A stretch of 18,427 nucleotides of DNA. Origin: Methylophaga sp. (GTDB lineage Bacteria; Pseudomonadota; Gammaproteobacteria; Nitrosococcales; Methylophagaceae). The translations under genes and the position numbers were made by a program. The notes below the pieces were generated by a model. The model was not told where the DNA came from, made no database searches, and was given only the letters and a program-made list of their open reading frames with translations. Below, piece by piece: positions 13,873 through 18,427 of the stretch; the first letter of the stretch is position 1, and each line of letters opens with the position of its first letter. The stretch spans positions 1-18,427 of the forward strand of contig JABURN010000059.1 in NCBI GenBank assembly GCA_014762585.1, in the 5' to 3' direction.

Positions 13873-15885
13873 ATGACGTCACTCAGCACCGTCCCGGCCA
13901 TATTGGGAATTTTTGGACTACTCTGTGCCTTTCTGGTCTACAAGAAGGTTAAATCACACTCGCCGGGCAGCGGTAATGTGGTGGATATCGGCGATCAGAT
14001 ACATCTGGGTGCCATGGTCTTTATGCGAGCTGAGTACTCGCGCCTCGCCATTTTCTGTTTGATCTGCATTATCGGCCTCGGGCTGTCGGATTTGGGCTGG
14101 CACACTGCGCTGGCCTTTTTTGTGGGTGCCATCAGCTCAGCCTCAGCCGGTTTTATCGGTATGTACACCGCGACCCAGGCCAATGTGCGCACCGCAGTAG
14201 CCGCAAGAGACAAAGGGGCGCCCGAAGCGCTGACAGTCGCCTTCTTCGGCGGCTCGATCATGGGCCTCACCGTTGCAGCTATGGGCCTGTTAGGCCTGGG
14301 GATTCTCTACCTGCTTTACGGCAGTGATCCACACACAGCGCATACCATTCATGGCTTTGGTATGGGCGCCTCCTCAGTTGCGCTGTTCTCACGTGTCGGT
14401 GGTGGCATCTACACCAAGTCAGCGGATGTCGGCGCCGACCTGGTGGGTAAAGTCGAAGCCGGTATTCCCGAGGATGATCCGCGTAATCCGGGCGTCATCG
14501 CCGACAATGTGGGTGATAATGTCGGCGACGTCGCCGGTATGGGCTCGGATATTTTCGAATCCTACTGCGGCGCCATGATCGCCAGTATTGCGATTGCCTC
14601 CACCATGAGCGCCGTGGCAGTCAGCCAGTTGGCCGATTCACAGGCTACTCTGATGTTCATGCCGCTGGCGCTGGCTTCTGTGGGCCTGCTTTGCTCGGTA
14701 GCCGGTATTCTTGCCGTCAAACTGTTTTCAGCCAAAAGCCCAGAAGTGGCGCTTCGTATTGGCACCATGGGCGCGTCATTACTGTTTATCATTGTGTCAT
14801 GGTTGCTGATTACCAGTCTGGGTGGTCTGACCAACCTCTGGATTGCCGTGCTGTCAGGCGCGATTGGCGGCATCGTGATCGGCCTCAGTACCGAGTACTA
14901 CACCGGTGGTGCACCGGTCCGTAAACTGGCAGGAAGTGGTGAAACCGGCCCTGCTACCGTGATGATTGGCGGGCTTGCCCTCGGCATGCAGTCTGTAGCC
15001 GTGCCGGTACTGACCATTGCAGCGATTATTTTCACTGCCAGTTATTTTGCTGATCTCTATGGTGTCGGTATTGCTGCTGTGGGTATGCTCGCTACCGTCG
15101 GGATTACTATGGCGATTGATGCCTACGGGCCAGTGGCAGACAATGCTGGCGGCATTGCTGAAATGGCGGAAATGGGCAAAGACACCCGCAATATTACCGA
15201 CTCGCTGGATGAACTCGGTAACACCACCGCCGCCATCGGTAAGGGTTTTGCCATTGGTGCGGCAGCGTTGGCAGCACTGGCGATTATCAGTGCTTATATC
15301 GAAACCATCACACTGGGCGACCCGAGCTTTGCGCTGCTGATTAATAATCCGCTGGTACTGATGGGCATGTTCCTGGGTGGTATTTTCCCCTTCCTGGTGA
15401 GTGCACTGACGATGACAGCTGTGGGCGATGCCGCTTTCGATATGATTCATGAAATCCGTCGGCAGTTTAAGGAAATTCCTGGACTTTTGGAGGGCACAGC
15501 CAAACCGGACACGGCGCGCTGTGTAGATATCGCCACCAAAGCCGCGCTCAATAAAATGATATTGCCCGGTACGCTGGCCGTGGTTGCCCCGATTGTAGTG
15601 GGTTTCGGTCTGGGGGCAGAAGCACTCGGCGGCATGCTCGGTGGAGCGCTCATCTGCTGCGTCATGATGGCGCTGATGATGGCGAATGCCGGGGGCGCGT
15701 GGGATAATGCCAAGAAGCATGTTGAAAAAGGCCATCACGGCGGTAAGGGCTCTGAAGTCCACAAAGCCGCTGTGGTCGGCGACACGGTTGGTGATCCGCT
15801 CAAGGATACCTCCGGCCAGTCAATGAACATTGTGATTAATGTCATGGCCATAGTCAGCCTGGTGATAGCTCCCCTGCTGATTTAA
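13873..15885 (+). CDS. hppA: Membrane-bound ion-translocating pyrophosphatase (K+-dependent type)
   Basis: HppA couples pyrophosphate hydrolysis to H+ or Na+ pumping across the inner membrane. The 670-residue protein has about 16 hydrophobic helices. The catalytic and Mg-PPi sites are intact: DVGADLVGK (185-193), [19 protein letters not shown] (201-219) and the C-terminal [13 protein letters not shown] (636-648). At the position that separates K+-independent (Lys, GNTTKA) from K+-dependent enzymes (Ala, GNTTAA) it has Ala453 in GNTTAAIG, so K+ dependence is predicted from family knowledge. Whether it pumps H+ or Na+ I cannot settle by eye. GAGG lies about 8 bases before the ATG at 13873. A hairpin terminator follows. 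It would recover energy from the pyrophosphate that Ppa otherwise wastes. Confidence 0.96.
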   Translation: MTSLSTVPAILGIFGLLCAFLVYKKVKSHSPGSGNVVDIGDQIHLGAMVFMRAEYSRLAIFCLICIIGLGLSDLGWHTALAFFVGAISSASAGFIGMYTATQANVRTAVAARDKGAPEALTVAFFGGSIMGLTVAAMGLLGLGILYLLYGSDPHTAHTIHGFGMGASSVALFSRVGGGIYTKSADVGADLVGKVEAGIPEDDPRNPGVIADNVGDNVGDVAGMGSDIFESYCGAMIASIAIASTMSAVAVSQLADSQATLMFMPLALASVGLLCSVAGILAVKLFSAKSPEVALRIGTMGASLLFIIVSWLLITSLGGLTNLWIAVLSGAIGGIVIGLSTEYYTGGAPVRKLAGSGETGPATVMIGGLALGMQSVAVPVLTIAAIIFTASYFADLYGVGIAAVGMLATVGITMAIDAYGPVADNAGGIAEMAEMGKDTRNITDSLDELGNTTAAIGKGFAIGAAALAALAIISAYIETITLGDPSFALLINNPLVLMGMFLGGIFPFLVSALTMTAVGDAAFDMIHEIRRQFKEIPGLLEGTAKPDTARCVDIATKAALNKMILPGTLAVVAPIVVGFGLGAEALGGMLGGALICCVMMALMMANAGGAWDNAKKHVEKGHHGGKGSEVHKAAVVGDTVGDPLKDTSGQSMNIVINVMAIVSLVIAPLLI

Positions 15886-15906
15886 TTTACATCAACCACA
15901 TCAATC

Positions 15907-15936
15907 CAAGGCCACCTGCGGGTGGCCTTGTTATTT
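15907..15936 (+). terminator. Hairpin terminator after hppA
   Basis: CAAGGCCACC (15907-15916) pairs perfectly with GGTGGCCTTG (15921-15930) around TGCG, followed by TTATTT. It ends about 11 bp before the next start codon. Confidence 0.8.
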
Positions 15937-15947
15937 GGAAAGCTGAT

Positions 15948-17264
15948 TTGCAGAACAAGGACTCAAGCATCAACCACCGTGCGATCTGGGCCATCGCCGG
16001 TCCGATGATACTGGCCAATCTCTCCACGCCACTTCTGGGCATGGTCGATACGGCGGTGGTCGGTCATCTTAACTCGCCCGTTTACCTGGGGGCAGTGGCG
16101 CTGGGCAGCATGCTGTTTACTTTCCTGTTCTGGGGCTTTGGCTTTCTGCGCATGGTCACCACCGGCCTGACCTCTCAGGCCAATGCCAATGATGATGCCT
16201 CACCGCGAGATGTGCTGATACAGTCTGGTCTGCTGGCATTGATTATCGCGGCACTGTTACTGCTACTGCAGGCACCCATCGGCTGGCTGGCCTTCAGTAT
16301 TATTGATGGTAGTGCCGAAGTACTCGCCGAAGCTCAGCAGTACTACGCCATTCGAATCTGGGGAGCGCCGGCAACCCTGCTTAACTATGCCATTCTGGGC
16401 TGGCTGATTGGTCTGTCGGCTTCACGGTCGGCCCTGGCTGTGGTGCTGGTGATCAATATCAGCAATATTGTCTTTGACCTGCTGCTGGTGAACGGCCTGG
16501 GGATGAAAGCCGATGGCGTGGCGCTGGCTTCGGTTATTGCAGAATACAGCGGCCTTATTTTTGCCCTCTTTTTATTGCAGAGACGTCAGTTAGCTTTGCA
16601 CAGGATTAAGCTTGCTGAAGAGCTTCAATTGATGCTGGCCAATCGCCATCACCTCAATCTGCATGGCAATTTTATGCTGAGAACGCTGTGTTTGATTTTC
16701 AGTTTTGCTTTTTTCACCAATCAGGGTGCACAGGCCGGGGATACCACACTGGCGGCCAATATGGTGCTGTTGAATTTCATTACGTTTATGGCTTATGTGC
16801 TGGATGGCTTTGCCAATGCCACTGAGGTCATGTCCGGCCGTGCTATCGGCCGGCATGATGCTGCCATGCTCAAGCGCAGCCTGATCCTGAATGGTTTCTG
16901 GTCCTTGCTGACTGCCAGCCTGTTCAGTCTGGTTTACTGGTTATTCGGCAATGAGATCATTGCTCTTCTGACCAGTATTGATAGCGTCGCTGCGATGGCA
17001 GATGACTATCGACTTTGGGTGGTACTGGCACCCTGGCTGGGCGTCTGGTCTTATCTGTTTGACGGGCTGTTTGTGGGAGCGACCCTTGGCAGAGAAATGC
17101 GTAACACCATGCTGTTCTCAACCTTCTGTTGTTATCTGCCAGCCTGGTATTTATTTCAGGACTGGGACAATCACGGTTTATGGGCTGCCTTAATGGTGTT
17201 ACTGGCGGCCAGAGGCCTGAGCCAAAGTGTTTATTTGCCCAGGATTATCAGCCGCTTGAATTAG
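15948..17264 (+). CDS. MATE family efflux transporter, DinF type
   Basis: This 438-residue multidrug/toxin exporter is driven by H+ or Na+. It has twelve hydrophobic helices in two MATE halves. The N-terminal LANLSTPLLGMVDTAVVGHL and the SPVYLGAVALGSMLFTFLFWG stretch closely follow E. coli DinF as recalled (VTVPLLGLVDTAVIGHL, SPVYLGGVAVG). This supports the DinF subgroup rather than NorM. The start is a TTG at 15948 with GGAAAG upstream; no ATG or GTG in frame would keep the first helix. The hppA terminator stem ends 17 bp before the start, so separate transcription must begin in or near it, or read-through feeds the gene. No LexA (SOS) box is visible upstream. The stop codon is directly adjacent to the stop of the gene on the opposite strand. 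Confidence 0.93.
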   Translation: MQNKDSSINHRAIWAIAGPMILANLSTPLLGMVDTAVVGHLNSPVYLGAVALGSMLFTFLFWGFGFLRMVTTGLTSQANANDDASPRDVLIQSGLLALIIAALLLLLQAPIGWLAFSIIDGSAEVLAEAQQYYAIRIWGAPATLLNYAILGWLIGLSASRSALAVVLVINISNIVFDLLLVNGLGMKADGVALASVIAEYSGLIFALFLLQRRQLALHRIKLAEELQLMLANRHHLNLHGNFMLRTLCLIFSFAFFTNQGAQAGDTTLAANMVLLNFITFMAYVLDGFANATEVMSGRAIGRHDAAMLKRSLILNGFWSLLTASLFSLVYWLFGNEIIALLTSIDSVAAMADDYRLWVVLAPWLGVWSYLFDGLFVGATLGREMRNTMLFSTFCCYLPAWYLFQDWDNHGLWAALMVLLAARGLSQSVYLPRIISRLN

Positions 17265-17465
17265 TCAAATCGTGGTGCCCGAGTCCCAGCCGGAATGGCG
17301 CTCTTTGCGTCTTTCATCGCCACTACGGCGATCGTCTTTATCCGGTTCAAAGCGGATCATGTCGCGCCGGTCTGAGCCAGAGCGACGGTGTTCCTGACGG
17401 CGCTCCTCTCCGTTCCAGAGTGGTTCAGCTTCATTATTCATCATGGATTCGTAGTCACGGGTCAT
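17265..17465 (-). CDS. Small arginine-rich hypothetical protein with repeated (D/E)RR motifs
   Basis: This is a 66-residue hydrophilic protein of unknown function. After a Met/Asn/Glu-rich start it contains repeated arginine pairs: EERR, EHRR, SDRR, DDRR and DERR, separated by short Ser/Gly/Asp segments. There is no signal peptide, membrane helix or cysteine. I chose the ATG at 17465 because GGGAG precedes it by 8 bases; an ATG at 17480 would add five residues but destroys that spacing. A consensus -35 TTGACA lies upstream. The charge pattern and ribosome site argue for a real gene. Its stop touches the MATE stop (17264) with no gap. Nucleic-acid or polyanion binding is conceivable from the charge, but nothing shows it. 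Confidence 0.75.
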   Translation of the reverse strand: MTRDYESMMNNEAEPLWNGEERRQEHRRSGSDRRDMIRFEPDKDDRRSGDERRKERHSGWDSGTTI

Positions 17466-17494
17466 CTTTGACTCTCCCATAGCTTTATTTATGG

Positions 17495-17524
17495 AAACTA
17501 CTCCCAGGCTGATTATTTTGTCAA
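17495..17524 (-). promoter_or_regulatory. Putative promoter of the small Arg-rich gene
   Basis: On the minus strand a perfect -35 TTGACA (17524-17519) is followed after 18 bases by TAGTTT (17500-17495), a weak -10. The placement fits a leader of about 25 bases. Confidence 0.4.
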
Positions 17525-17594
17525 TTAGATGCCGGTTATGATGTCGCTGTCGTCATGATGATATTTTTTCCAGCAGTTGCCAGACTGTAAGACA

Positions 17595-17623
17595 TTTGAT
17601 GATTAGACGCTTTGGCGTAAAAT
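17595..17623 (+). promoter_or_regulatory. Putative promoter of the DUF4124 gene
   Basis: TTTGAT (17595-17600), a 17-base spacer and TAAAAT (17618-17623) form a plausible sigma-70 promoter. The -10 is part of a 13-base palindrome TAAAATAATTTTA (17618-17630). Confidence 0.45.
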
Positions 17624-17651
17624 AATTTTATTTAACGCAATGGAGACTGTG

Positions 17652-18107
17652 GTGAGACTTGATATCAAACGGCTTTGCCTCTTATCAGCAGCCTTAATGC
17701 TGAGCTTCAGTGTCCATGCCCAGATTTACAAATGGGTTGATGAAAATGGTCAGACTCATTACTCACAGCAACCGCCTGAATCCGGCCAGGCGGAAACGGT
17801 AGATGTTCCGCCACCACCGCCCATCGCACCAGAACAAGCCCGTGATGAAGTGCAGGAGCTGATAGAACAACAACAGGCTGCTGAACAGGCTGAGCAGGAA
17901 GCACAGCAGCAAGCCCAACAGGAAGCAGAACAAGAGGCCATCCGACAAGAGAATTGTCGCATTGCCCAGGAAAATCTCACTGCATACCAGAACAATCCCG
18001 GACGCCGTGTCATGGATGAAGAAGGTAATGTGACTCGCCTCGACGAGGACATGCGCCAGCAGAAAATCCAGGAATTTCAGGAACAAGTCGACCTTTACTG
18101 TCAATAA
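17652..18107 (+). CDS. Secreted DUF4124 domain protein with Gln/Glu-rich coiled coil
   Basis: This 151-residue protein is predicted to be periplasmic. The signal peptide (about 1-23) ends SVHA. Right after it comes the DUF4124 motif IYKWVDENGQTHYSQQPP (about 25-42), a small fold common in proteobacterial envelope proteins of unknown role. A Pro-rich hinge (PPPPP, 53-57) leads to a Gln/Glu/Ala-rich coiled coil (about 60-115). The C-terminal part has a cysteine at 102 and one at 150, which could pair. I prefer the GTG at 17652 because GGAGA precedes it by 5 bases and the signal peptide then starts MRLDIKR. An ATG at 17640 has no ribosome site. The next gene starts 11 bp after the stop, so the two are likely cotranscribed. 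The specific function is unknown. Confidence 0.88.
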   Translation: MRLDIKRLCLLSAALMLSFSVHAQIYKWVDENGQTHYSQQPPESGQAETVDVPPPPPIAPEQARDEVQELIEQQQAAEQAEQEAQQQAQQEAEQEAIRQENCRIAQENLTAYQNNPGRRVMDEEGNVTRLDEDMRQQKIQEFQEQVDLYCQ

Positions 18108-18118
18108 AGGAGAACAAG

Positions 18119-18427
18119 ATGCCTTATCTTAATATCCGCACCAATCAGGAAGTCAAAGACGAAGCGACTTTAATGAAAGTCGCCAGCCAGACCGTATCCA
18201 GAGCGTCCGGCAAACCGGAAACTTATGTCATGGTCACCATCGATCAGCAAAAACCGATGCTGTTCGGTGGCAGCGATGCGCCGACGGCGATACTCGACTA
18301 CCGCTCGCTGGGTTTACCCGGCGATCGACAGGGCTTTTCCGATACCTTGTGTTCAATGATTAACGAACAGCTGGGTATCGATGGTGGCCGAATCTATATC
18401 AGCATGACTGACTCAGAACGGCAGAAC
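18119..18427 (+). CDS. MIF-like tautomerase (partial, cut by window end)
   Basis: The 103 visible residues match the macrophage migration inhibitory factor / phenylpyruvate tautomerase fold. The catalytic proline is second (Pro1 after Met removal) in MPYLNIRTN. The invariant lysine is Lys32 in RASGKPETYVMV. LFGGSDAPTA, the LGLPG loop, and the IDGGRIYISM strand lie where human MIF has FGGSSEP and ISPDRVYINYY as I recall them. The family is about 115 residues, so roughly a dozen are missing. The ATG at 18119 has AAGGAGA six to seven bases upstream. It follows a DUF4124 gene by 11 bp. The enzyme would act on an enol/keto substrate, but the physiological one is unknown in bacteria. Confidence 0.93.
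   Translation, partial: MPYLNIRTNQEVKDEATLMKVASQTVSRASGKPETYVMVTIDQQKPMLFGGSDAPTAILDYRSLGLPGDRQGFSDTLCSMINEQLGIDGGRIYISMTDSERQN

Noticed and set aside
14854..15762. 302-codon minus-strand frame opposite hppA
   Set aside because: It is the antisense shadow of a strongly conserved membrane pyrophosphatase gene. It is rich in His, Gln and Arg without any recognisable domain.
17759..18104. Two minus-strand frames opposite the DUF4124 gene, rich in Ser/Cys or Leu/Phe
   Set aside because: They mirror the Gln/Glu-rich coiled coil of the plus-strand gene, which has a signal peptide and ribosome site.

Overview
The window looks like chromosomal DNA of a gammaproteobacterium with moderate GC content. 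ClpA, ClpS, SerB, Ppa, CobO and MetZ all read like gammaproteobacterial versions. Each is close to E. coli or Pseudomonas homologues as recalled from memory. The gene mix (MetZ, B12 uptake, a membrane pyrophosphatase, rubredoxin) would suit a marine or methylotrophic lineage such as Methylophaga. That genus is an inference, not something the sequence proves. I see no transposase, integrase, phage gene, CRISPR array, tRNA or rRNA. This is ordinary core chromosome with a few unexplained pieces.

Layout. Positions 1-3051 (minus): a secreted, membrane-anchored von Willebrand A protein, followed with a 1-nt stop/start overlap by an N-terminally anchored, very acidic protein that runs off the left edge. 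3146-4333 (minus): metZ, making homocysteine. 4334-4769: divergent control region with a complete cobalamin riboswitch. 4770-6710 (plus): btuB, then a strong terminator. 7007-7615 (plus): cobO. 7616-8142: a 527-bp gene-free stretch with a repeat remnant, a DnaA box and several stem-loops, possibly a small RNA. 8143-11125 (minus): an operon grxD-clpS-clpA, preceded by an almost perfect heat-shock (sigma-32) promoter. 11198-12653 (minus): serB and ppa, separated by a terminator. 12747-13732 (minus): rubredoxin and a TauE/SafE permease. 13873-15885 (plus): hppA, a membrane ion-pumping pyrophosphatase of the K+-dependent type. 15948-17264 (plus): a DinF-type MATE exporter. 17265-17465 (minus): a small Arg-rich protein abutting the MATE stop codon. 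17652-18427 (plus): a DUF4124 secreted protein and a MIF-type tautomerase cut by the right edge.

How the genes work together. BtuB imports cobalamin under riboswitch control and CobO adenosylates it. The divergent metZ makes the homocysteine that B12-dependent methionine synthase would use. GrxD, ClpS and ClpA form a stress/proteostasis unit. Ppa and HppA both hydrolyse pyrophosphate, one wasting and one conserving the energy. The least understood parts are the vWA/acidic membrane pair and the structured gap at 7616-8142.
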